Below are positions 1-7,567 of a stretch of 64,000 nucleotides of DNA, one piece after another; positions within the stretch are counted from its first letter, which is position 1, and each line of letters begins with the position of its first letter. Where the stretch lies: assembly GCA_023451825.1 (NCBI GenBank), contig JAEXYA010000032.1, forward strand, positions 78,299 through 142,298. The letters are read 5' to 3'. The notes below the pieces were generated by a model. It ran no database searches and was not told the origin of the DNA. It saw only the letters and a program-made list of their open reading frames with translations. Source of the DNA: Pseudomonadota bacterium (GTDB lineage Bacteria > Pseudomonadota > Alphaproteobacteria > Rhizobiales > Xanthobacteraceae). A program made the translations under genes and the position numbers.

Positions 1-343
1 TCATGAACATGCGATGAAACGACTTCACGATCGCCGTGGTCAGTGAGTAATCGCGATTGATGTCACCGGCCTTGAGCATTTCCTGTTCGATGCTCACCGA
101 GTTGCCGGAATGCACCGTGTCCCAGGTTTTTTCCTTGCGCATCGCCTGCGCTTCGACGCGCGAGCCGGTTGTGATGTGCATCGGCGACGTCACGGTCACC
201 GGCACCACCTTGGCATCGAGGATCTTGTTGAACGGTTCGATATCCTGCGCGCGATAGCCGGGCGTGTTGGAATTGGCGACATTCGCGGACACCGTCGCTT
301 GTCTGAGCGACAGCCATCGCTCATGCGACGAGGCGAGGTCCAT
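1..343 (-). CDS. flgB: Flagellar proximal rod protein FlgB (3' end beyond window)
   Basis: FlgB is a proximal rod subunit of the flagellar basal body, exported by the flagellar type III system. Reading from the ATG at 343, the frame stays open to the window edge and gives 114 residues of a protein usually about 130-140 long. The N-terminal rod signature is clear (SANVANSNTPGYRA followed by D-x-x-PF), and the C-terminal part has the usual helical segment (SIEQEMLKAGDIN...Y). It lies just downstream of flhB on the same strand, so flgC would be expected next, outside the window. The frame was translated by hand. Identity is firm; the C-terminus is not visible. Confidence 0.9.
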   Translation of the reverse strand, partial: MDLASSHERWLSLRQATVSANVANSNTPGYRAQDIEPFNKILDAKVVPVTVTSPMHITTGSRVEAQAMRKEKTWDTVHSGNSVSIEQEMLKAGDINRDYSLTTAIVKSFHRMFM

Positions 344-447
344 TAGATAGACGGGTCCCACTGTGTCCCCACATTTCACGATTCATTAGTATTGGTGTAC
401 GGACGGAAACTTGTCTGAGGCTTGAGGTGCGCGCGCGGGCATGGACC

Positions 448-1527
448 TCACGCATTCGTCTTCTGCTGCTTGCGCGAATGCAGGAAGTAGATGATCTCCG
501 CCACGGGGCGGAAGAACTCCGCGGGAATCATCCGGTCGATCTGTGCGACGTCATACATCGAACGCGCGAGCGCCTTGTCCTCGACCACGGGAACGTCGTT
601 CTTTTCGGCAATTTCCCTGATCTTCAATGCGATCAGATCCTGCCCCTTGGCGAGCACCGTGGGTGCTGCGTCTTCACCCTGCTTGTATTTCAGCGCGATC
701 GCGAAGTGAGTCGGATTCGCGATCACCAGCGTCGCTTTCGGTACGGCCGCCAGCATCGATTTGCGGGCGCGATCGCGGGCCAGCGAACGCATGCGCGATT
801 TCAGGATGGGATCGCCTTCGGCCTGCTTGAACTCGTCTTTCACCTCCTGCTTGGTCATCCGCATCTCGCGGCGCCAGTGGAAGCGGGCCCAGACGAGATC
901 GAGCGAAACCAGCACGATCGTGGCGATGCTGATCGCCGAGACGAGCCGCATCGCGGTCGTCAGGACAAGCTCCGGAACGGCAGTCGGATCGCTGAACAAT
1001 GCATTCACGGCTACGGCCTCCTCGGCCCGCAGAACGATCGACACGACCAGGCTGATGGCGATGAACTTGAATACTGACTTCGCGAATTCGACCCGCCCTT
1101 GCGGCCCGAAGATTCGTCCGAACCCTTTCATGATCGAAAGGCGTTCGAGTTTCGGCTCGATGCGATCCATCACGAGCTGCGGCGCATTCTGCAAAAAGGA
1201 CGAAGCCAATCCCGCCAGCGTCAGAACGGCGACAATCGGAATGATCAGCTCCGCTGCGCTCATTCCGATCGAGTGGAAGAAGGCGATCGCATCCGTGCCG
1301 TTGCGAAAGCGGATACCGCCGGGATCGTCGAGCAGGCGGGCCAGCGTCGCGGTGAGCTTCCGCACATTGTCGGACATCAGGAAGCTCATGATGATGAGCA
1401 ACGCCAGCATCGAGGCGAAGATCGGCGCTTCTTTCGATACGGGGATCTGCCCCTTCTCGACGGAATCGCGGACCTTCTTCTCGGTCGCCTCTTCTGTTTT
1501 GCTATCCTTCTCTGGTGCCTCGGACAC
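448..1527 (-). CDS. flhB: Flagellar type III export switch protein FlhB
   Basis: FlhB is the inner-membrane component of the flagellar export gate that switches substrate specificity from rod/hook to filament proteins. The 359-residue length fits the family. The N-terminus has the charged family signature (KTEEATEKKVRDS...KGQIPVSKE), four hydrophobic segments follow, and the autocleavage motif N-P-T-H is at about residues 272-275 in the context VIANPTHFAIALKY. It follows fliG by 12 bases on the minus strand and precedes flgB, so it belongs to the motA-to-flhB transcription unit. All key residues are present. Confidence 0.96.
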   Translation of the reverse strand: MSEAPEKDSKTEEATEKKVRDSVEKGQIPVSKEAPIFASMLALLIIMSFLMSDNVRKLTATLARLLDDPGGIRFRNGTDAIAFFHSIGMSAAELIIPIVAVLTLAGLASSFLQNAPQLVMDRIEPKLERLSIMKGFGRIFGPQGRVEFAKSVFKFIAISLVVSIVLRAEEAVAVNALFSDPTAVPELVLTTAMRLVSAISIATIVLVSLDLVWARFHWRREMRMTKQEVKDEFKQAEGDPILKSRMRSLARDRARKSMLAAVPKATLVIANPTHFAIALKYKQGEDAAPTVLAKGQDLIALKIREIAEKNDVPVVEDKALARSMYDVAQIDRMIPAEFFRPVAEIIYFLHSRKQQKTNA

Positions 1528-1539
1528 GGCGATCTATCT

Positions 1540-2574
1540 TTAGGTGAAAAACGATTGATCTTCCTGATCCGGGTTGAGCTCGATTTCGCCGCGACCGGCC
1601 ATGTCGAGCGCAAGATCCGTGATCGTGCGACGTGCTTCGAGAATTTCCTTCTGATTGGCTGGAATGCCGCTCGATAATTCGTGCTCGACCAGACGGCGCG
1701 TACGTCCCGCCAACGACGACAGGATGAGTTCGCGGAACGCGACCTCCGACCCCTTCAGCGCCATCACGGTGCGATCGGTCGGCACCTGGTCGAAGATCAG
1801 CATGCGGGCCTTCGCCGTCAGCTTCACGATATCGTCGAAAGTGAAGAGCATGCCCTTCAGGATTTCCGCCGACTTCGGCCGCGATTCCGTCAGGCTCTTC
1901 AGCGATTCTTCCATCTGGGCCCGTTCCATCTTGTTGATGATGTCGGCCATCCGCGGATACGTATCGGACGCCATGTTGCGGGCGAAATTGATCATGAAGT
2001 CTTCGTGCATCGTCTTTTCGATGATGCTCATGGCTTCCTCGACCACCGGCTTGAGGCTCAGCATGCGTCGCATCAGGTCGTGGCGCACATCCGGCGGAAG
2101 GTGGCTCATCACGCGCGCGGCGCAGGCAGGTTTCACGCGCGACAGGATCAGTGCGGCGGTCTGCGGATGTTCCTTGAGCAGGTAGTTCGAGAGCAGGCCT
2201 TCGGACACGAACGAGATCCGCTCCCATACCGACTTGTTCTTGTTGCCCAGCACTTCCGAAATAATGTCGGTGATCTGCTCGGACGGCAGGACGCCGTTCA
2301 AGAGCTTTTCGAGTTCACCGACGGTGCCGAAGATGTTCGGCCCTTGCGAGAAATTCTGCGCGAATTCCTCGATGATTTCTTCCAGTTCCGGCGTCGAGAT
2401 CGGCTTCAGCTCGGCGGCGGCGCGCGTCACCAGCTTGATCTCGTCGGGGTCGAATTCCTTGAGGATCCCGCCGGAGAGGTCCCGGCCCATGGCCAGCAGA
2501 AGCACGGCAGCCTTCTCCGTGCCGCCCAGGGGCCTTACGGAGGTGTTGCGCTTGACGGGTGCGTTGAATGCCAT
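1540..2574 (-). CDS. fliG: Flagellar motor switch protein FliG
   Basis: FliG is the rotor protein that contacts the MotA stator and, with FliM and FliN, sets torque and rotation direction. The 344-residue product starts with the FliG-N pattern (LGGTEKAAVLLLAMGRDLSG) and includes the middle-domain region rich in L-S-R/P-P-D-V-R motifs (HLPPDVRHDLMRRML) and a C-terminal charged helix domain (TFDDIVKL...VPTDRTVMALKG). It sits between fliN (25 bases upstream) and flhB in one minus-strand unit. Nothing is truncated. Confidence 0.96.
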   Translation of the reverse strand: MAFNAPVKRNTSVRPLGGTEKAAVLLLAMGRDLSGGILKEFDPDEIKLVTRAAAELKPISTPELEEIIEEFAQNFSQGPNIFGTVGELEKLLNGVLPSEQITDIISEVLGNKNKSVWERISFVSEGLLSNYLLKEHPQTAALILSRVKPACAARVMSHLPPDVRHDLMRRMLSLKPVVEEAMSIIEKTMHEDFMINFARNMASDTYPRMADIINKMERAQMEESLKSLTESRPKSAEILKGMLFTFDDIVKLTAKARMLIFDQVPTDRTVMALKGSEVAFRELILSSLAGRTRRLVEHELSSGIPANQKEILEARRTITDLALDMAGRGEIELNPDQEDQSFFT

Positions 2575-2599
2575 GAATCGACTCTGCGGGCGGGCTCTA

Positions 2600-3028
2600 T
2601 CAGGCGTCCGGATCTCCGGCCATGCTGCCGACGATTTCCGTCAGCGACACACCGAAGCGTGAATTTTCGTCTTCCACCACGACCACCGCACCGCGCGCCA
2701 CGATGCGGCCGTTGACGACCACTTCGACGGGCTCGCCGACGCGATGATCGAGCGGAATCACCGCACCTCTGCCGAGCTTCATCAGGTCAGCCACCGGCAT
2801 GGTGGCCGATCCGAGCATCACCTGAACGGTGACCGGAATCCGAAGAATAGGCTCGATATTGGTCAGCCGGTTGGTCTCTTCGGCCGCCCGCGCTGCGAGA
2901 TCAGCCAGCTTGCCGAATGAGGTATTTTCCACGCCGAGTGCATCGGCTGCGGATGCAGTCGCCGCCTCGGCTTCGAATGGTTGCTTCATGATGCCCTGCC
3001 CCTTGAAATTGAATTCGCTCGAATTCAC
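2600..3028 (-). CDS. fliN: Flagellar motor switch protein FliN
   Basis: FliN forms the lower ring of the flagellar C-ring. The SpoA-like domain occupies the C-terminal 85 residues (ILRIPVTVQVMLGSATMPV...LGRGAVIPLDHRVGEPVEV, then VNGRIVARGAVVVVEDENSRFGVSLTEIV). Two starts are possible. The GTG at 3028 overlaps the stop of the upstream small ORF (GTGA) and gives 142 residues. The ATG at 2989 is preceded by a purine-rich AGGGGCAGGGC and gives 129. The longer form is listed because of the tight gene overlap; the shorter is equally believable. The first 50 residues are low-complexity and not conserved in the family. Confidence 0.93.
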   Translation of the reverse strand: MNSSEFNFKGQGIMKQPFEAEAATASAADALGVENTSFGKLADLAARAAEETNRLTNIEPILRIPVTVQVMLGSATMPVADLMKLGRGAVIPLDHRVGEPVEVVVNGRIVARGAVVVVEDENSRFGVSLTEIVGSMAGDPDA

Positions 3029-3303
3029 GCCGGATTGGCGTTGCGCGCATCGATCTCACCGATCGTTCGTCGCGCTTCATCGATCTTGTCGCCGAGTGCG
3101 TGAACCATCTGCCGTCCGTCGGCACTGAATTCGCGAACCATCAAGACCATGTCGTCCACGGTCTCGTTCGTCCTGCTGAGCACTTCCTTGAACTCGCCTT
3201 GATGAGCACGCAGCCGCACCAGTTCGCGATGCATCTTGGTGACGCGAAAACTCGTGAACAGCAGGGCTGAGAAAAGAATGATGTCAACGATTGAGGATAT
3301 CAT
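3025..3303 (-). CDS. Small single-pass membrane protein of the flagellar motor operon
   Basis: A 92-residue protein sits between fliM and fliN. It has one hydrophobic N-terminal helix (about residues 3-18) followed by a charged, heptad-like region that looks coiled-coil (VTKMHRELVRLRAHQGEFKEVL...TNETVDDMV). The start overlaps the end of fliM by 20 bases and its stop overlaps the fliN start, so it is translationally tied to the C-ring genes. Small proteins of this layout in alphaproteobacterial flagellar operons have been grouped as a domain of unknown function; I think DUF6468, but I cannot confirm that here. An accessory role in motor or C-ring assembly is inferred from position only. Confidence 0.85.
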   Translation of the reverse strand: MISSIVDIILFSALLFTSFRVTKMHRELVRLRAHQGEFKEVLSRTNETVDDMVLMVREFSADGRQMVHALGDKIDEARRTIGEIDARNANPA

Positions 3304-4213
3304 CGATGAACTCCCGCTTCTGATCCCCGGACTCCTTGACCTGCAGCGAATAGACGCCGTTCATCTGGCCAAGCTGGCACCAGAACAGCCGCTGTTCGTT
3401 GCATTCCAGCCGAACCAGCGTGTCCGGCGTGGCATTGAGCTGCAGCACCTGGCCGACCTTGAAATTGGCGACTTCGCCGAGCGTGAATTGCCGCTCTTCC
3501 AGAATGGCCTTCAACGTGACTTCGGTGCGCTTGATCTCGCTATGCAGCTGGCGACTCCATTTCGGATCGGTGGATGCCGACTCGCCGGTCACGATCTGCG
3601 ACATCGCAGTACGGATCGGATTGAGCGCCGCATGCGGAATGACGATGAACATCTCGCCGCCGCGATCGAGCGCCTGGAGCAGAATCTTGGAGCAAACCGC
3701 CATATTGTTGAGGCGGCCGATGCCGAGATAATCCATACGCGTTTCGACGCGCTCCAGGCTGAACGTCACTTCGGTCGCCCGCTCGAACGAGCTTTGCAGG
3801 GCCTTGCCGAAGCGCTCGAAGAGAGCCTGCGCAACATGTTGTTCGACATTCGAGAATACGCGCGGCATATCGAGCGGCGGCTCGGCGCCATCGGCACCAA
3901 ACAGAAGTTCGATCATCGTGTAGACGAAATCGCGATCGAACCCGATCAGCACGCGAGCGTCCCATGCTTGCGCATAGAACACGGCGGCGATCGCTTCGCC
4001 TTCGTGGCGATCGAGAATATCCGACAGGCGTTCGCTGCCGACACTCATCAGGGAGAAATAGGACTGTGACGGCGACATCGAGCGCAGACTCTCCGCGCAC
4101 AGATTGGTCATCGTGTCGAAAATCACATGCAGCATCGGCATGCGTTCGACGGAGATCCCCGCCGCGCCGAGAAGCTGGTCCGATCCCTGATCCCTTGCTT
4201 TGACCTCCGACAT
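3284..4213 (-). CDS. fliM: Flagellar motor switch protein FliM
   Basis: FliM is the middle C-ring protein that binds phosphorylated CheY and links FliG to FliN. The 309-residue product has the CheC-like middle domain (YFSLMSVGSERLSDILDRHEGEAIAAVFYAQAWDARVLIGFD...) and a C-terminal SpoA domain (LHSEIKRTEVTLKAILEERQFTLGEVANFKVGQVLQL). The canonical N-terminal CheY-binding peptide is not obvious, as is common in rhizobial FliM. Its start overlaps the motA stop by one base (TGATG), and it overlaps the next small ORF by 20 bases, so the genes are tightly coupled. Confidence 0.93.
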   Translation of the reverse strand: MSEVKARDQGSDQLLGAAGISVERMPMLHVIFDTMTNLCAESLRSMSPSQSYFSLMSVGSERLSDILDRHEGEAIAAVFYAQAWDARVLIGFDRDFVYTMIELLFGADGAEPPLDMPRVFSNVEQHVAQALFERFGKALQSSFERATEVTFSLERVETRMDYLGIGRLNNMAVCSKILLQALDRGGEMFIVIPHAALNPIRTAMSQIVTGESASTDPKWSRQLHSEIKRTEVTLKAILEERQFTLGEVANFKVGQVLQLNATPDTLVRLECNEQRLFWCQLGQMNGVYSLQVKESGDQKREFIDDILNR

Positions 4214-5121
4214 CAGCCGCGTGCCCCTGCTTTGGCCGGCGCTTCTGCGGGCTCGGCTTTGGCACCGCCGGAAATCGTCTCGCTCTCGACGACATCGATG
4301 GACGGCCGGTCGGCCGGGCCGATCATCTTGCGACCGTGCTCGATGGCGATCTGCGGCAATGCGCCGTTCATGAAGGCAAGCAGCGTCTGCTTGACGATCA
4401 CGTAAAGACGAGCGCGCTGTTCACGGACCGACTTCACTTTGATGGCGAGCGGCGCAACCACGCCGTAAGACAAGAAGATGCCGACGAAGGTGCCGACCAG
4501 TGCAGCGCCGATGAAGCCACCGAGCAGCTTGGGCGATTGATCGAGCGCACCCATTGCCTTGATGACGCCAAGCACGGCCGCCACGATGCCGAGTGCTGGC
4601 AATCCTTCTGCGATCATCGTGAGCGAGTTATATGGTTTGAGCTTGCTGCGAATGATGGTTTCGATTTCTTCGTCCATCAACGCTTCGATTTCGTGGGTTC
4701 GCGCGCTGCCCATCACCATGAGGCGGAAGTAGTCGCAGATGAATTGCGTCAGCGGTTCGTTGGCGAGGACGGTCGGAAATGCCGTGAAGATCTCCGATTG
4801 CGACGGGTCGTCGATATGCGCTTCGACCTCGTTACGCCCCTTGTTGCGCACTTCGCGCATCAGCGAATGCATCAGACCCAGCAGATCCAGGTAGTGCCGC
4901 TGTTTCGGCACATCGACCGTGATCGCCTGGATGGTGGCCTTGCCTGTGTCGACCACGGTCTTCCATGGATTGGCCATGATATAGGTGCCGGCCGACATCC
5001 CCATGATGATGACGAATTCCCAGGGCTGCCAGATCACTGCGAGATGCCCGCCCATCGCCATATACCCGCCGATCAGGCTGGCGAGGACGACGACGAGACC
5101 AAAGAAGACGCTCAAGCGCAT
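4213..5121 (-). CDS. motA: Flagellar stator protein MotA
   Basis: MotA forms the proton-conducting stator with MotB and pushes on FliG. Starting at the ATG at 5121, the product has 302 residues and begins with a membrane helix (MRLSVFFGLVVVLASLIGGYM). The other stator landmarks follow: a second helix, the cytoplasmic loop with charged residues (RNKGRNEVEAHIDDP), and the two late helices with the conserved proline/glycine pattern (AEGLPALGIVAAVLGVIKAMG and GAALVGTFVGIFLSYGVVAPLA). A longer frame from 5205 exists, but its extra residues are not MotA-like. MotB is not in the window. First gene of the minus-strand flagellar unit. Confidence 0.95.
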   Translation of the reverse strand: MRLSVFFGLVVVLASLIGGYMAMGGHLAVIWQPWEFVIIMGMSAGTYIMANPWKTVVDTGKATIQAITVDVPKQRHYLDLLGLMHSLMREVRNKGRNEVEAHIDDPSQSEIFTAFPTVLANEPLTQFICDYFRLMVMGSARTHEIEALMDEEIETIIRSKLKPYNSLTMIAEGLPALGIVAAVLGVIKAMGALDQSPKLLGGFIGAALVGTFVGIFLSYGVVAPLAIKVKSVREQRARLYVIVKQTLLAFMNGALPQIAIEHGRKMIGPADRPSIDVVESETISGGAKAEPAEAPAKAGARG

Positions 5122-5264
5122 CGCTCCAATTTGAGGATGTAAACCGTTTATGCACCGTGGCTTGCACGAGGCTGACATCCGCCGGTTTCGACCAGCCCCG
5201 GACAAGCCTGTTCGGGGACTTTGAGGTCCAGTCGCGCATGCGAACCTGAAACTCGGATTCCCAG

Positions 5265-6038
5265 ATGCAATCAGCGCTTTATGTCAGCCTCTCAGCCCAG
5301 GTCTCGCTCGAGAAGCGGCTGGCAACCATCGCCAACAACATGGCGAATGTGAAAACGGCAGCGTTTCGCGCCGACGCCGTGAAGTTCGAGACCGCGATGT
5401 CGCGCGCCGCAACACAAGCGGTCGCCTTCTCGACACCGGGCGAGAACTTCATTTCGCGCAAGGAAGGCGCCGTGACGCAGACCGGCAATCCGCTCGATGT
5501 CGCCATCGCGGGTAACAGCATGTCGCCTTATCCCGGCGGTCCCGATCCCGGCGCGACGTCCTGGATGGCTTTCGAGGGCCCCAATGGCCCCGTTTATACC
5601 CGCGATGGCCGCATGCAGATGGACATCAACGGCCAGCTTCGCACGCTCGCCGGCTACCCCGTTCTCGATTCCGGCGGCACGCCGATCATCGTCGATCCGG
5701 ATGCCGGTCCGATCGTGATTGCGCGCGACGGCAGCATTTCGCAGGGCATCAATCAGGTCGGCCAGCTCGGCCTGTTTGACATCGCATCGGATGCCAAGCT
5801 GGAGCGTTTCGGCAATTCCGGCGTGATCCCGGACAAGCCGGCGACCGCCGCCCTCGATTTCGTCACGGTCGGTTTCCAGCAGGGTTATGTCGAAGGATCG
5901 AATGTCGATCCGCTCTCAGAGCTCACGCATATGATGATGGCGACACGCACGTTCCAGAATGTGAGCTCGCTGATCCAGGATTCCGAAAGCTCGATCCAGA
6001 ACGCCATTCGTACCCTCGGCGATCCGTCGAAGGCCTGA
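5265..6038 (+). CDS. flgF: Flagellar basal-body rod protein FlgF
   Basis: FlgF is a proximal rod protein of the basal body. The 257-residue product carries the N-terminal rod domain (LEKRLATIANNMANVKTAAFRADAVKF), a central hook-like beta domain (NGPVYTRDGRMQMDINGQLRTLAGYPV) and the conserved C-terminal helix (QGYVEGSNVDPLSELTHMM). The ATG at 5265 is the natural N-terminus for the family. It is transcribed divergently from motA across a 143-base spacer and runs into fliI 27 bases downstream, forming a two-gene unit. Confidence 0.95.
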   Translation: MQSALYVSLSAQVSLEKRLATIANNMANVKTAAFRADAVKFETAMSRAATQAVAFSTPGENFISRKEGAVTQTGNPLDVAIAGNSMSPYPGGPDPGATSWMAFEGPNGPVYTRDGRMQMDINGQLRTLAGYPVLDSGGTPIIVDPDAGPIVIARDGSISQGINQVGQLGLFDIASDAKLERFGNSGVIPDKPATAALDFVTVGFQQGYVEGSNVDPLSELTHMMMATRTFQNVSSLIQDSESSIQNAIRTLGDPSKA

Positions 6039-6065
6039 GGTTGATCGAGAAGTTTGGAACGACAG

Positions 6066-7397
6066 ATGAACGCGCTCGAAAGACTAGAATCAACCGTTGC
6101 CGTGTTGCGCAAGGACGTGCCGGTGGTGCGCATCGGCGGCCTCGTCAGCGAAGTGACATCGACGCATTTTCGCGTCTCCGGCCTGGCGCGTCACGTCAAG
6201 CTCGGTGAATTGATCGGGCTTGAGATCGGCAAGAAGGTCCATCTCAGCGAGGTCGTGCGGATCGATGTCGACGGCGTGACGGCGAAGCCGTTCGAATCGA
6301 ACATTGCGGCCGGTCTTGGCTTGCCCGCCTTCCGCATGCCGCCGAAAACGTTGTCCCCGCATCCGGGCTGGAAGGGCCGCGTCATCAATGCGCTTGGCGA
6401 TCCGCTGGACGGGCTCGGCGACATGCCGGTGGGCGAGCGCGCGATGCATACCGACGGTGATCCGCCGCCGGCCCTGAAGCGTTCGCGCGTCAGCAAGCCG
6501 CTGCGCACCGGCGTGAAGGTGATCGACCTGTTCACCCCGCTCTGCATGGGCCAGCGCATCGGCGTCTTCGCTGGCTCCGGCGTCGGCAAGACGACACTGC
6601 TGTCGATGCTGGCCCGCAGCAGCGGCTTCGATACGGTCGTCACCGCGCTGGTCGGCGAACGCGGCCGCGAAGTACGCGAATTCCTCGAAGAATCACTGGT
6701 CCATCACAAGGATCGTGCGGTCACCGTGGTGTCCACATCGGACGAAAGCCCGATGATGCGCCGCCTCGCATCGAAGACGGCGATGACCGTGGCCGAATAT
6801 TTCCGCGATCGCGGCGAATCGGTGCTTCTCATCGTCGATTCGGTGACGCGCTTCGCCCATGCGTCGCGTGAAGTCGCGCTGGCGACCGGCGAGCCGGCCA
6901 TCGCCCGCGGCTATGCGCCGAGCGTGTTCAGCGAATTGCCGCGCCTGCTCGAACGGTCCGGCCCCGGTCTCGAAGGCCAGGGCAATATCACCGGCGTGTT
7001 CGCCGTGCTGGTCGATGGCGACGACCATAACGAGCCCGTCGCCGACACCGTGCGCGGCACGCTTGACGGCCATATCGTGCTCGACCGCGATGTCGCCGAT
7101 CAGGGACGCTTTCCCGCGGTGAATGTCCTCGCTTCGGTCTCGCGTCTGGGCCAGCATGTGTGGTCGCCGGAAGAAGCGACATTGGCGCGCCGGCTGCGCG
7201 CCATGATCGCCCGTTTCGAAGACACCCGCGACCTCCGCCTGATGGGCGGCTATCAGCCCGGCCGCGACAATGAGCTCGACCAGGCGGTCAATCTGGTGCC
7301 GAAGATCTATGACGTGCTCGGCCAGCTTCCCACCGAGCCGTCATGCGCAGAACCGTTCCAGGATCTGCTCGGCGTCATCAAGAGCGCGATTGGCTGA
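6066..7397 (+). CDS. fliI: Flagellum-specific ATPase FliI
   Basis: FliI is the hexameric ATPase that powers or assists export through the flagellar type III secretion system. With the ATG at 6066 the product is 443 residues. The ATPase core has the Walker A motif (AGSGVGKTTLL), the family signature (PSVFSELPRLLERSGP) and Walker B-type strands (VLLIVDSVTRFA). The N-terminal beta-barrel domain is intact. A TTG 12 bases upstream would add four residues, but ATG is preferred. No fliJ follows; instead there is a hairpin-rich spacer and then a TPR-CHAT gene, so flgF-fliI ends the plus-strand flagellar unit. Confidence 0.96.
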   Translation: MNALERLESTVAVLRKDVPVVRIGGLVSEVTSTHFRVSGLARHVKLGELIGLEIGKKVHLSEVVRIDVDGVTAKPFESNIAAGLGLPAFRMPPKTLSPHPGWKGRVINALGDPLDGLGDMPVGERAMHTDGDPPPALKRSRVSKPLRTGVKVIDLFTPLCMGQRIGVFAGSGVGKTTLLSMLARSSGFDTVVTALVGERGREVREFLEESLVHHKDRAVTVVSTSDESPMMRRLASKTAMTVAEYFRDRGESVLLIVDSVTRFAHASREVALATGEPAIARGYAPSVFSELPRLLERSGPGLEGQGNITGVFAVLVDGDDHNEPVADTVRGTLDGHIVLDRDVADQGRFPAVNVLASVSRLGQHVWSPEEATLARRLRAMIARFEDTRDLRLMGGYQPGRDNELDQAVNLVPKIYDVLGQLPTEPSCAEPFQDLLGVIKSAIG

Positions 7398-7434
7398 TCG
7401 CGCATTTTCCTCTTCATCGAACTGTCGTCATGCG

Positions 7435-7512
7435 CGGCGCGCCCTTTCGGCGCGCCGTGTTGCGTCGCGCGCTCTTGGAGCGCGCGGTGTTGCATGGCTC
7501 GCGCCATGTTGC
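7435..7512. repeat. Three tandem hairpins with GTGTTGC linkers
   Basis: Three perfect inverted repeats lie back to back between fliI and the TPR-CHAT gene. The first has two GGCGCGCC palindromes (7436-7443 and 7449-7456). The second is CGCGCGCTC / GAGCGCGCG around a TTG loop (7466-7486). The third is CATGGC / GCCATG around TCGC (7493-7508). The gaps between them carry the same word, GTGTTGC (7457-7463 and 7487-7493), and ATGTTGC follows at 7506-7512. No T-tract follows any hairpin, so a simple intrinsic terminator is unlikely. Confidence 0.7.
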
Positions 7513-7567
7513 GGCCTCAGATGACCGCAAAGACAACGGAATTGCAGATACAGGGAGCGTTTGAGGC

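Noticed and set aside
7398..7567. A fliJ gene after fliI
   Set aside because: The spacer is filled by three hairpins and no frame with FliJ features follows.
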